DNA from: Megaleporinus macrocephalus
Lineage: Eukaryota > Chordata > Actinopteri > Characiformes > Anostomidae
DNA: 64,000 bases
NCBI GenBank assembly: GCA_021613375.1
Contig: CM038716.1
Coordinates: 4,735,684-4,799,683, forward strand
Direction: 5' to 3'
Shown: positions 1 to 12,970 of the stretch, piece by piece
Layout: every line of letters begins with the position of its first letter
Position numbering within the stretch: the stretch's first letter is position 1
Made by a program: the position numbers and the translations under genes
The notes under the pieces: model-generated
The model's database searches: none
The model's input: the letters and a program-made list of their open reading frames with translations, nothing else
What the model was told of the DNA's origin: nothing

Positions 1-461
1 GTGGAGATAATCTTTGAACAGCAGCTTCTCAGTCATCCAGAGAAAACCAGACAGTAGGTCAGTGTGATAACCTCTGCCCCCCTGTACACCACTGAGACTC
101 GTTTGCATCCAAGCAGCTTTATTTGTCCTCCAGTTTGGAGTATCTTCAGTAGGTGGGTTTGTTTATGTACTTCTGCAAACAAACAAAGGCAAAAAGCATA
201 ACAGGCTGCGGGATCATATTATGTTGCCTGGCAATGAACAACGTGTGATTTAATCAAAGAGGTGGTTATGGAAACAGCCATCTTCCAACCATTGGCACAG
301 AACGTTTGAGAAATAGCACATTAGGAATATGTGTGGCACACATAAACAAACGTAAACAAGCTGAGTAGAAGAGAAAGCACACATTTCATTCAGTCTGTCC
401 TGTGAGAGAGAGGAAATATCCACGTATAGAAAAACAATCTCAGCAGAGGACCTAACACATA

Positions 462-463
<2 letters not shown>

Positions 464-522
<59 letters not shown>
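464..522. repeat. (TA)n microsatellite
   Basis: An uninterrupted TA dinucleotide tract of about 58 bp. It runs directly into the minisatellite that follows. The stretch before it (1-460) shows no gene, and I recognise nothing in it. Confidence 0.95.
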
Positions 523-525
<3 letters not shown>

Positions 526-532
526 TTAGTAT

Positions 533-2049
533 ATTAGTATACTACCAGCCAAACGTTTTAGATCACTACCAGCCAAATGTTTTAGTACACTACCAGCCAA
601 ACGTTTTAGATCACTACCAGCCAAATGTTTTAGTACACTACCAGCCAAACGTTTTAGATACACTACCAGTCAAACGTTTTAGATACACTACCAGTCAAAC
701 GTTTTAGATACACTACCAGTCAAACGTTTTAGATCACTACCAGCCAAACGTTTTAGTACACTACCAGCCAAACGTTTTAGATACACTACCAGTCAAACGT
801 TTTAGATACACTACCAGTCAAACGTTTTAGATACACTACCAGTCAAACGTTTTAGATCACTACCAGCCAAACGTTTTAGTACACTACCAGCCGAACGTTT
901 TAGTACACTACCAGTCGAACATTTTAGATCACTACCAGCCAAACGTTTTAGATCACTACCAGCCAAACGTTTTAGATACACTACCAGTCAAACGTTTTAG
1001 ATACACTACCAGTCAAACGTTTTAGATCACTACCAGCCAAACGTTTTAGTACACTACCAGCCGAACGTTTTAGTACACTACCAGTCGAACATTTTAGAAC
1101 ACTACCAGCCGAACGTTTTAGTACACTACCAGTCTAACGTTTTAGATCACTACCAGTCGAACGCTTTAGTACACTACCAGTCGAACGCTTTAGTACACTA
1201 CCAGACAAACGTTTTAGATCGCTACCAGCCGAACGTTTTAGATCGCTACCAGCCAATCGTTTTAGTACACTACCAGTCAAACGTTTTAGTACAATACCAG
1301 TCAAACGTTTTAGTACAATACCAGTCAAACGTTTTAGTACACTACCAGCCAAACGTTTTAGTACACTACAAGTCAAACGTTTTAGTACACTACCAGACAA
1401 ACGTTTTAGAACACTACCAGCCAAACGTTTTAGTACACTACCAGCCAAACGTTTTAGTACACTACCAGTCAAACGTTTTAGTACACTACCAGTCAAACGT
1501 TTTAGTACACTACCAGCCAAACGTTTTAGATCACTACCAGCCAAACGTTTTAGTACACTACCAGTCAAACGTTTTAGTACACTACCAGCCGAACGTTTTA
1601 GTACACTACCAGTCAAACGTTTTAGTACACTACCAGTCAAACGTTTTAGTACACTACCAGCCAAACGTTTTAGATCACTACCAGTCAAACGTTTTAGTAC
1701 ACTACCAGCCAAACGTTTTAGTACACTACCAGCCAAACGTTTTAGTACACTACCAGCCAAACGTTTTAGATCACTACCAGTCAAACGTTTTAGTACACTA
1801 CCAGTCAAACGTTTTAGATACACTACCAGCCAAACGTTTTAGTACAATACCAGCCAAACGTTTTAGTACACTACCAGCCAAACGTTTTAGATTACTACCA
1901 GTCAAACGTTTTAGATCAATACCAGCCAAACGTTTTAGTACACTACCAGTCAAACGTTTTAGTACAATACCAGCCAAACGTTTTAGTACACTACCAGCCA
2001 AACGTTTTAGTACACTACCAGTCAAACATTTTAGTACACTACCAGTCAA
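533..2049. repeat. 22-25-bp minisatellite, about 65 copies
   Basis: A tandem array of a short unit containing ACTACCAGCCAAACGTTTTA, with C/T and A/G variants and spacers of the type GTAC, GATC or GATAC between cores. Many units are 21 or 24 bp, multiples of three, so a long lysine/leucine-rich reading frame is open by chance on the - strand. It is not a gene. The core resembles the end of a common fish DNA transposon whose TIR contains CTACCAGTCAAAAGTTT; a single such copy lies near 61130. The array may therefore have grown from a transposon terminus. It ends about 1.65 kb upstream of the dehydrogenase start codon. Confidence 0.95.
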
Positions 2050-2526
2050 GAGAGGTAGCAAGACATGAGGTGTGGCCCAATTAACTATTTTATATGTTTA
2101 AAAATAAAGATAAAGAAAAGAAAATAAAGAGCACACTTGTGAGCACAACTGGTGAACACCAAAGGATTTGAGGACCCAAGACCTAACAAAGTATTTCAAC
2201 ATACCAGCCAAACATATGTGTGGCCAATATGGCAATATTTCATTGGATGTCTTTAAGTGCTTTTCTAAGTATACTGTGGATGCTGTCAATGCTTAAAGAA
2301 CATAGACTATTTCTTGTTTTATTTCAGTGTGAGTATAATTAGGTCTGTTTAATTAGATTTAGCACAGTGAGGTTTGCAAAACATTGAATAAAAAGTTGTC
2401 GTTGCAGGTTTACTATTATAACTTATTGTTATGATTATATAAATATTGTTGACATACTACAGTTAATAAAGTTGTTATCTTATTGGTTTGATACTATAAT
2501 TCTAATTAGAATATATAATGAATAAT

Positions 2527-2530
<4 letters not shown>

Positions 2531-2557
<27 letters not shown>
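2531..2557. repeat. (GA)n microsatellite
   Basis: A short AG dinucleotide tract. The surrounding sequence (2050-2610) is AT-rich and holds no recognisable gene. Confidence 0.9.
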
Positions 2558-2615
2558 TTCCTGCTGCTAGCTAACTCGTTACTTATTGGCCTACTGTGAA
2601 ATCAATCATCTCTCA

Positions 2616-3391
2616 CAGGGGTCACTAATAGGCTGACCCCAAACCGATAAACTATTGAGAATGATTTAATTTTGACTGTGTTTATTTCAAGCGGCGGAGC
2701 TTTTCTTGTCTTTACGGTATACAGACTTTACGGCACAGTGAACTTAGGGACCAATCGGTTACGCTGTAAGATCACCAAAGGCTCCTCAGTCAATCAAATC
2801 TGTGCATATTGGGGCGTGTGGCGTGCATACACAGGCAAGGTACGAAGTGAGGAGCAGCAACCGGAGACTAAAGGGAGTCAGAAAGAATAACGAGCTCTAA
2901 AAACAGAAAAGTGAACAGTTTAACGGACTGTTTAACAGGAACGGTTCTGGAATGGACCTGCTCGTCTAGTTCTGGAGAATACCGCTCTGTACAACCAACA
3001 TGTCAATCTGTGAAGCTGAGTTAACAAGAAGACGCACGTTTTAATTAGTTTCTCTATAAATAAACACTTTAATATGCACTTTTTTTCAAAAGCATTCAGT
3101 TATTTTAATGTAGCCCTTGTTTTTACTTGAAGTAAGACAAAAAAATATTTGGAGCTTTATAAGTAATTAATTCAGTTCAGCATTTAAACAGTAAATATAC
3201 TGAAATATACTGAACAGTATTTGTAATAAGTTTGTCTTTCAGTAGCTGATGATATAAGATGATGATACTAGGTAACTTAAATATACAGGATATGGCAACA
3301 TAACACAAGTTAGAAATGATGACGGCCGGGACCTTGGCCTGAGGAAATCTCCTCTTACTGGACCTTACTGAACTCTAATTAAATACCCCTG
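2616..3391. mobile_element. hAT-type MITE, family A
   Basis: The element begins CAGGGGTCAC and ends with the inverse form TACCCCTG. It is flanked by near-identical 8-bp duplications, ATCTCTCA at 2608-2615 and ATCTATCA at 3392-3399, as expected for the hAT superfamily. Two further copies lie in opposite orientation near 22717-23310 and 41098-41830. It has no transposase frame, so it is non-autonomous. Confidence 0.75.
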
Positions 3392-3631
3392 ATCTATCAC
3401 AAAGAGCAGTGTGCATGGGCTAAAAGAGGGTACAGATCAGATGCTTACTAATATTTATTATTCTAGAGTTTAGTTTTAGTCTATCATTAGTGTTTTGGAA
3501 TAGGGGATGTGTGTTCTGGTGCTGTGGCACCTGCTAGGCCCTGATCTGTAGGCTGTTATTCTCATGTCTTACCACCAGACGGCAGTGGACCACTAGGAGT
3601 ATCAGTGATGTGGTCTTGTGTGTCCACACAC

Positions 3632-3658
3632 TCATGTGACTCCAGTGGCCTTTAAAAG
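3632..3658 (+). promoter_or_regulatory. Candidate core promoter: E-box/M-box and TATA-like site
   Basis: TCATGTGAC at 3632-3640 matches an M-box/E-box (CANNTG core, bound by MITF/TFE/USF-type factors). TTTAAAAG at 3651-3658 is TATA-like and lies about 50 bp before the ATG at 3707. If the TATA-like site is used, the 5' UTR would be only about 20-25 bp. The motifs are visible; their use is inferred. Confidence 0.35.
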
Positions 3659-3706
3659 AGCAGCGGGAACAAACAGTGACAGCGGGAGACTGAGCGAGCC
3701 AGCACC

Positions 3707-6700
3707 ATGTCTCTGTACCGGAACTCAGCATGGTTCCTCAAAGGACTCACCGAATTCACCAAGTAAGAACTCAGACTGCCGCGTTACTTAATCTTATAAC
3801 ATCCAGTCTTACTTTCTGTGGATTTATGGATCATAACAAACTAATTTTGCTCAGTAGTTTAGAATGACAGTTTAACTGTAATGTAATATATAATAGTATT
3901 TAATTTAATATAACATAATATAACTATATATATATATAATACTATATGCTCTTAGTGGCATTGTTTAAAAATGCTTCTTCTTCTTCGTAATAAGTGTGTT
4001 TGTGCTTGTAAAAGCACTGTATATATCACAGGCTTTCTCCAGAGAAGGAGTTGAGCTAGTTTGAAGAATGAAGTTTGGATTTAGACATGTTCTTCACACC
4101 TCCAGCCATTTAGAAAATTCAAGCACACTTGATTTAACATAACGAAGAACTGACTTGCTGAACCAGGTATTGGATGATAACTAGATATTATTCTGGGCTG
4201 CCACAGAAAGAAGTTAAAATCATTAATAATAATAATACTATTAATGTTATTTGTATTTCTTTAATATACTTTTTGAGTAAATAACAGGTTTTACCATTTT
4301 TTAATATATTTTTCTGAAGTACTTTTAATAGGTATAAATAACTATTAACTATTAATATGAACTTTTTCACACAACTAACTGTAGTCTAGCTAAAAGAGCT
4401 AAAATTGTTTGTCGGCAGTTGATTTATTATATGTACATACAAACCTGTGACTAATCATATCTGATAAGAAGTATGTGTTTTTGATTTTTCTAACAGTTTT
4501 TTTTTTTTGCAATTTCCACGGGATGAAAAAGTACTGCAAACATTAAAGTAACATAAGTATTTCTTGCCAAGTTTTCTGCCAAGATGATAATAGAAACAGG
4601 TCGTACTGGCTGTTCTAGTGTAGAGATTTTTAATGAACCGCGTATTGGGTATCTACCTGCTAAGTTTGGCCCACTTTTGATTCTGATAATAGATTTCAGT
4701 TTAGAATCTATACCAATATACACATATAGAATATGAAGGGATTTTAATAATGAACAGTGTGCATAAGCAGTGCAAAGGTACAAATGTATATGAGTTTGTC
4801 ATAATCAATTGCTATTTGAAAGCTAGCAGCTTCAAAAGACCTTTCCCAAAAAAAAAACAATTCTACATATACTGAAAGGCTATATATGAGGTTTAAATGT
4901 CAAAGAATGATCTAATACCAAACCAAGAGACATATTTTAGCCACATTTCCTTTTAAAGTGTTGACAGACTAAGGGCTCGAGGGCGTTGGCCTTAAAAAGC
5001 AAATTTTTTTTGTGTGCCATTAAAACATCACACAAAGCTGGATTTTGTTGGCATCATCAAAATAATAATAATAAAAAATGCATTTGCCACACTAAAAGAA
5101 AGTTAACATATAAAGTTATGTACAACATTGTGGCTGTATAACCTAGTACAGTACAGAGCAATATACAATATTTAAATAACTTGAAAAAAAATGACTTACT
5201 ATTAATAAAATAAACATGTCTTAATTGGAAAATGAAATGTCATAATAAAGCCAGAGCAGAAGTAAGCTGTAGTATTAATTGCCTTAGGGTTAACGACACA
5301 ACCAGTTTGCATAAGGTTGTACTAGACTTGTCCTTAGATTTTCTCTCATTAATACAATATAAATTCTATATATTCCACTTATGGAAAATCAGGATTATAT
5401 CTATATATTGAGCATAGTTAGCATGGATAATGGTGTGCCATGAAGAGCAACCTGAGAGGAAACTCAACAGAAAGCCAGCGTTAATCAATGTAAACCAGGG
5501 TAACACTCTCAAACTACATTTCACCAGTCTGTCAGAAATACAACTAGTCAGTCTAATTTTTAAAGCATGAACCAACGCCTCTACATTTTGTAAGTTATAT
5601 GTTTAGTAAGTGATAAAATGCAGCCTCAGCTATGTTGTTTATATGAGAAAATAATTATAAACAGTTACATCAAGGTCTTTAACTGTTGCTTTCTATTGAA
5701 CATGAAATCTACAACCTTATTTTAAGCAGGCTTTGGGTCAAACAGAAATACTACTCATGAGTAGTATTCTCATTATGTATTATCTGGGCTAGTGGCTACG
5801 AATAATGAGAGAACATTAGGGGGCCTAAAACAGAGCCTTGAGGCACACCAACATAATACATTGCTCTTTTAGGTTCAGAGAACTCCTCATTCACTCTGAA
5901 CTCATGCTAAATTTGTAGAGGCACGTCAGGTAAGATCGCAAACAGGCAAGAACTTGATTGACCATGATTTAGAGCCTGTCCTTAGCCACTGGACAACAGA
6001 TTTATTGACCAAATGAAAGGTTTACCAACGACTGACTGATTGTACAGTCTTTATAAATGTTTAGTCATTTTTTTACCAACTCTACTGTCCACAGTTTCTC
6101 TTTCATTGTTCCTCATTCATCTTTCCCCCCCTTCTTCTCAAATCCTCCAGTGTCTCCATCTCCCGCTGTCCTTTCTCCGTCCCTGTCCAAATGTTTCTTT
6201 TGTTTGCGTTTTACTGTCTTATCCACCGACATGGCCTGCCGCAACCCCACACTGCCTCATTACGGGCTGCACAATGCTTTACACAGTGCACGCATTTACG
6301 GAGTGGAGCTCGCGTCCCCCGGCGCCGCCTCGCGCCCTTTATCAAAGCTACAAAGCTGCTCATTGATCCTACGAAACAGCACAAAGGGTGGGGGTGGCGG
6401 TGGCGGTAGTGTGTGTGGTTGCCGCGATCGGCTGGATCACAGAGACACCCTTGCTCATCTGGGCTTTATTAGCTAAGCAATGACGCCAGGCTTCTTTGTG
6501 GACAGCATCACTAGAACAGTGGTCTACAAGTGGTCCCTAGCCCTGGAGAGCTGATGTCCTGCAGTGTTTAGTTCCCTACTGTATCCATTGAGCTCATCCA
6601 CTCCTTACTCTACTCTAATACTAATAATTGGTCCATCCAATCAGGCAAGAGGTTGATTGGCTGGAGCAGTTGTGGCAAATGGTTGTTGGAGCTAGAGTCT

Positions 6701-7211
6701 GCCAAGCTAAACAAATGCCTATCTTGTCTAAAGCTGTCTCTCCCCTAGCCAGTTGGACCACTATGGAGCCTCCTGCAAATGAATTGGCATTAGACCCGTA
6801 TGCCCATGAGCAAAGCTTGTACTTTTAGAATGGGGTGGCCAGATGAGAGCCAAAGATTTTATTGGGCAGGCATACTGCTAAGAAAAGACATTCATCTTTT
6901 TGTTCTCTCTAAGTAGTAAATCTGTCCAACCATTTTACTGGAAGTAAAATGAAAGACAAAACTGTTTTGATGAAACACATCGTCACTGTCCAAAGAAAAA
7001 TCAACAATAATTGAGATACATCATTCGAAGGCATCAGCTGCTGCTAACAATGTGTGAAAATTTTACAATTAATGGACCAATGGAAACATTCCAAACACAT
7101 CTAGGGAAACATTGAGGTTCCACTGACTTACATTAAAAGTAAAGAAAGTTTTTGGCCTCTTCTGTAAAGTTGCCATGTGAAGACTTGTTTTTCTTTGGCA
7201 ACATTTTAGTA

Positions 7212-7249
<38 letters not shown>

Positions 7250-10200
7250 CAATCAGCACTGCATAAAATCACACATGCATGTATTCAGCAATAAGTATAA
7301 AGTAATTTGTTAGCATGATATCTATTATCACCATCATCATCATCATCATCATCATCATCGGATTATAGCTGACTAGTCACCATCAAACAGACTGCTGTAG
7401 CTCACAGTGCAGCACCTCTGAGGGGGCCTTTGCAGTACTATTTCAATAAATACACTAATTATTAAATCTACTATTACTGGGCTCTCATAACTAATTGGTA
7501 AATGCCCTGATGGCAGATTTTCACTATAAACTGATTCCTAGTGATGGCCAACTGTCTTACTGGCTGGCCATGAGGGTGGCACTGGTTGGTTAGCTATGGC
7601 TGATTTGGGATTTGGACACGAATTGTCTGTCAATCTGCTTGCATTACACTGGTGCTAGTTGATCATACACAGCAGCGCTGCTGGAGTTTTTAAACACTGC
7701 ATCCACTCACTGTCTACTCTATTAAACACTCCTGCATTGTTGGTTCACCTTGTGAATGCAAGCTCAAAAAGGATAGCTCATCTGTGTTTGCACAGTTTAT
7801 GTTGGTCATCCTCTAGTTCTTAATCGGTAGTCACAGGACGCTGCTCGCAGCACACTGACCAGCCCAAACATGTCTGGACATTTTTGGTTATTAGTCAAGA
7901 AGTGACACTGCTGTGTTTGGCCCAATTGTACCAGTCTAACACACACTAACATACCATTTCAGTGGTATTCAGCTAATGTTATGGCTAATTGGGGTTAAGT
8001 ATTTAGATGAAGCACTACCCATAAAGTTACTAGCTACCTCTACCATTACCACTCACTCACCCTTTCATTGACAGCAAGTGACAGAGAGCAACATGTTTTA
8101 ATCGGGTTTTTCTTTCGCTTTTTTTATTTTATTAATTTATTTATCAATTTTATCTGTTTTACCTTTAGCCATTTTATTTTATTTTATTTTTATTTCCCCT
8201 TTTTATTTATTTTATTCCTATTTTATCTTTGGCCTTTTTTCATTTTATCTATCCAATCTCAGTTTTATGTTTTGTTTTATTTTCATCATTTACTTTCTTC
8301 ATAATTTTTTATTTATAATTAATTTATTTGTATTTAATTTACTTCATTGTTTAATCTTCTATTATTTAATTGTATTTATATTTTATTGTCTAATTATTAT
8401 CTCTTTATTTCATTGTTTTATATTTTTAGCTTGTCCACTTATACTTTTATTTTAAATTTCTTAATTCATTCTTATATTGTTCGCCTGTTTGTCTAATATT
8501 TTTATCATTTAATTCTTATTGTTTTACTCATGAAATTCCTTATTTTAGCTTTCTTAATTAAATACTTGACTCTAATTCTAACTTTAAGTTGTGAATGCTC
8601 AGTTGCATTGTAAATAAGGGTTAGCCTCAATGTATTTTGAGTGAAAATAAAGGGTGATTGATTGATTGATTGATTTCTGTCCCCTTTTAGTGCCAGTATA
8701 TAGTTGTTAACTGGCTAGAAATAACCTTGAGAGTCACTATATAGCTTGCACTGAGCATCACATTGGTATGATTGATCAATAAAAATAAAACAAAAAGTAT
8801 TTTTTCATAAAACTGAGCTACGATAACACCTTACTGATCCTGAAGACAATTGCACAAACTGCAGATGTAGTTTTAGGTGCCAGTTTATGAGCTTATCTTT
8901 GCTCCCTTGCCATGTAACAATGGTTTTTCGATGTTTGTGTTCTAGGGGAGCATTCGATGCATCATCTAAGCGCTTTGTGGAGAAAGACTTAGAGGTGTCC
9001 ATGGCAGGCCGGTCCTTCATGATCACTGGAGCTAACAGTGGCATCGGCAAAGCGGCAGCCATGGCCATTGCAAAGAAAGGTACTAAAGCATGCGTATATG
9101 AGCGAACGCACAATGAACAGAAGAGGCCGTAACATACAAGAGCCTGATTTAACACAAGCCGAGCAACAGCCGGTTCTATTGTCTGTGGATCTGAAGCCTA
9201 TTATTTACATGTTGACCCTTCCATCCCACGTCCCAGGTGGTACGGTCCACATGGTCTGCAGAAACAAGGACAAGGCAGAGGAAGCCAGAGCTGAAATCGT
9301 CAAGGAGTCTGGAAACAAAGTGAGATCACACGTCCCGACTTTTGCACGTACAGCCTCAGTACTTGAGACCGATGGTCACCGAGAAAAGACTTTGACTTGT
9401 AACTTACTTGCTTGGCTTGAGCCATAGTTCTGCCTGTATGCCTGTGTAGTGGTTATGAATCTCACCTTAGGCTTACATCTTTTGTGTAAATGGCCATACA
9501 TGGTATGTTGATAACTACACCATGCTTTCATTAACATGTGCCTCTCTTCTTTCTGTGTACGACATCAGGAAATCTATGTGCACATCCTGGACCTGTCCGA
9601 GACCAAGAAAGTGTGGGAGTTTGCTGAGGCCTTCAAGAAAAAATACAAGACGCTCAATGTTCTGGTGAGAGGATGAGAGAACTGTATCCCACTGCATCCA
9701 GTAGTTAATCATCAGGGATCTAACGAAGGTGCAGATGTGATTAACGTCACTGTTCTGCTGCAGATCAATAACGCAGGCTGCATGATGACTAAGAGAGAGG
9801 TGAATGCCGAGGGCTTGGAGAAGAGCTTCGCCAGCAACACTCTTGGTGAGGAAGACAAACACACACACACATATCACTGGGGTATCAGGTGAGGCTGCGA
9901 GACTTCTGAACACTATTGAATTGTGTTCTTCCAAACAATGCGGCTGCAAACAAAATTTTGATTATGTAGTATAAAATAAGAATCATGCCTTTATGTTTGG
10001 CCAAGAAGATCAGATACATTGTTGCTGTCCAAAGAAAAACGTGTGTCCATTTTCGTCCATTTTAATTCTTTAATATCATTTAAACACAACAGCTGAAAGT
10101 TCTATGATGACACGGCCAATAGAAATGCTTCGTATGGACTAACCTTGAAAGTAAAGAATGTTTTTGGCTTCTCCTGTAAAGCTCCTATTTTAGAGGTACT

Positions 10201-12935
10201 TCTTGTTCTTTGGACAGCGATGTTATCCACTTTCGTCCGGCTTGAGACCTGAACCTTGGATGTAGTGCGCCAGACTGTCAGGGAGTTGTGGTTGTGATGT
10301 CAGAACACAAAGAGGATTGGTTGAAAAGGCAGATCACCAGCTCTGTGTGATTCGTTGATAGTTTCCCACTTAAAGACAATAAGACAACATTGTTGGTAAA
10401 GTAGGCTGTAATAGTGAAGAACAGGGCTCTACTCACCTGCAGTATCTATATAAAAACATTTACACATACAGCATTCACCAGGCACTCCTATTGAGAGAGA
10501 CTTACATCTAGTGTAGGTAGTGTTAGAAGTCTAAGCCAAGGACTCTTACTGGTAAAGTGGTTACCCAGGTGGTGAATGGAGGGCAGCAGTGTAACACACT
10601 ACACTACCACCTCAAACAATTAATGATTGAATGATTACAAAGAAAAAATGTGATGTTCCATTTTCATTGTAATTTCAAGAAGAAACTTTGGTACAAGAGT
10701 TTAGTTAATAATGCAATTTGTATTTTGTATTTATTGTAGGCTTGTATTTTGTGTATATTGTATATGTTTAATTGTTTAAAACAATAATAATAACAATATT
10801 TATACACAGACGTGAAGTGTATTATGAAGTGTAGAATGTAGGACTACGATTAGCCACATGTGTTTACACACAGCGGTATTTGACCTCCGCATTTAACCCA
10901 TCCATGCAGTGAAACACCCACATATACACACACTAGTGAACATACACACTAGGGGGCGGTGAGCACACATGCCCGGAGCGGTGGGCAGCCCTTATCCACG
11001 GCGCCCGGGGAGCAGTTGGGGTTAGGTGTCTTGCTTAAGGGCACTACAGTCATGACTTGCCGGTTCCGGGGATCGAACTGGCGACCTTCCGGTCACAAGA
11101 CCGGATCCCTAACCTTCAGGCTACGACTGCCCACTTATTAAGTACACCTACCTTGTATCTGCACTTATTATCAGTTTTATCAGGTCTGCTTATCATATAG
11201 GAGCACTCCGTAGCTCTACAATTACAGACTGTAGTCCATATGAATCTCTGTATACTTTGTCACCCTGTTCCTCAGTGGTCAGGACCCCCACATGACCACC
11301 ACAGAGCAGGCATTATGTGGGCAGTAGATCATTCTCAGCACTGCTAAACTGTGTCCACCAACCAAAGCTATCCAGACAACAGTGTCTTATGACCACTGTT
11401 GGAGGGCTAGAGAATGACCAACACAAACTTTGTGGCCAACAAAGTAGGTGTGTCTAATAGAGTGGACAATGAGTGGACACCATGTTTAAACACTCCAGCA
11501 GCACTGCTGTGTCTGATCTAACCAGCACAGCACAAACTAACACACCACCACCATGTCAGTGTCACTGCAGTGCTGAGAATGAGCCATCACCCACCTAATA
11601 CCTGCTCTGTGGTGGTCCTGACTGGGTCTGAACCTTGATGAACAGGATGAAAGGGGATTAACAAAGTAATAACAGATAAACAGACCGACTACAGTCTGTA
11701 ATTGTAGAATTACAAACACACGTAGATTGTAAAGTGGATGACAAACTGGGCAGTAAACGCAGAAACAAGGAGATGTATCTTTAGTTGTTATTCAATTTAG
11801 TTTAGTTCGATTTTTCAAAATGCATACATCCATTGACAAAAAATAATTAAATAAATAAAAATACTGACTGAAAAGGTACAGTCCTAACGAATGAATAGAT
11901 TAGATTAGGTACACATGAAATTCCTCTTTAAAATGCATTTCAAAGGTGGACAATGTTGTTGTGGCCATAGATTATAAAAAACCCTAACCCTTTAAAATCT
12001 TTTACATGCAAGAAGAATAAAAATCTATTAAAATTAATATTCATTGAAATAATAACAATAGATTTGAATTGCTCTAGGGGTTTATTTGAAATAATTTACT
12101 GTTATGTGGCATTTCTATCCCACAAAAAGGGGCCTATTTGTGACAAAAAAAAAGTTGTAAAAGATGTACAGAAATGCACTGCAAAGCTTGTCCAAACTTG
12201 AAATACTTGATATTAAAGAAATGCATCTTGTGTGAAGCATCAATAGGTCAGTGTCAAGCAATAAACAATGAAATATGGTCTGCCCACTTCTACTCTCTGT
12301 CTCTCTCTTAGCTGTGTACATCCTCATTAAGAGTCTCATTCCCCTGCTGGAGAAGAGCCCTGATCCCAGAGTGGTGAGTATATGATGGATTGACTCATTA
12401 ATTGATTGATTGACTATGTATGTTTTTGATCTGGCATGCTAATGAGAAAGACAGGACGTGACTGATTAAAAAAGAAATGAGATAAAGATATAAGACTTGA
12501 AATTAATTAATAATGACAGTACTAACCGGGCTGTCTCTTAGATCACGGTGACATCCGGAGGAATGCTGGTGCAAAAACTGCGCACTGGAAACCTCCAGTC
12601 CCAGAGAGGGAGATATGATGGCACCATGGTGTACGCCCAGAACAAGGTATATACACACAATACTGCGAGATTCACATGCAGAACGAGCACAGAATGCAAC
12701 GGACATACTTCATTTATTCTAACTGACTGTGCAAAGCATGGTTTTATGCTTGATACAGTGTTGCGTTTCACTAAAGTTTTATTCGTTGGTGTGTTTCAGA
12801 GGCAGCAGGTGGTCATGACAGAACAGTTTGCTAAAGCTCACACCAACATCCACTTCTCAGTCATGCACCCAGGCTGGGTAGACACACCAAGTAATTTCAC
12901 ATTCAGTTTCACTCTTTCTTATACACACAAATTGA

Positions 12936-12970
<35 letters not shown>

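Noticed and set aside
533..2049. CRISPR-like regular repeats
   Set aside because: The spacers are 3-5 bp and invariant, units are directly tandem, and the context is a vertebrate genome with no cas genes.
1134..2061. Long lysine/leucine repeat reading frames on the - strand
   Set aside because: They are translations of the 22-25-bp minisatellite; unit length is often a multiple of three, and no start context, splice site or protein family supports a gene.
8068..8455. Two + strand frames rich in Phe, Leu and Ile
   Set aside because: They come from a T-rich low-complexity stretch and show no domain, no conservation cue and no splice context.
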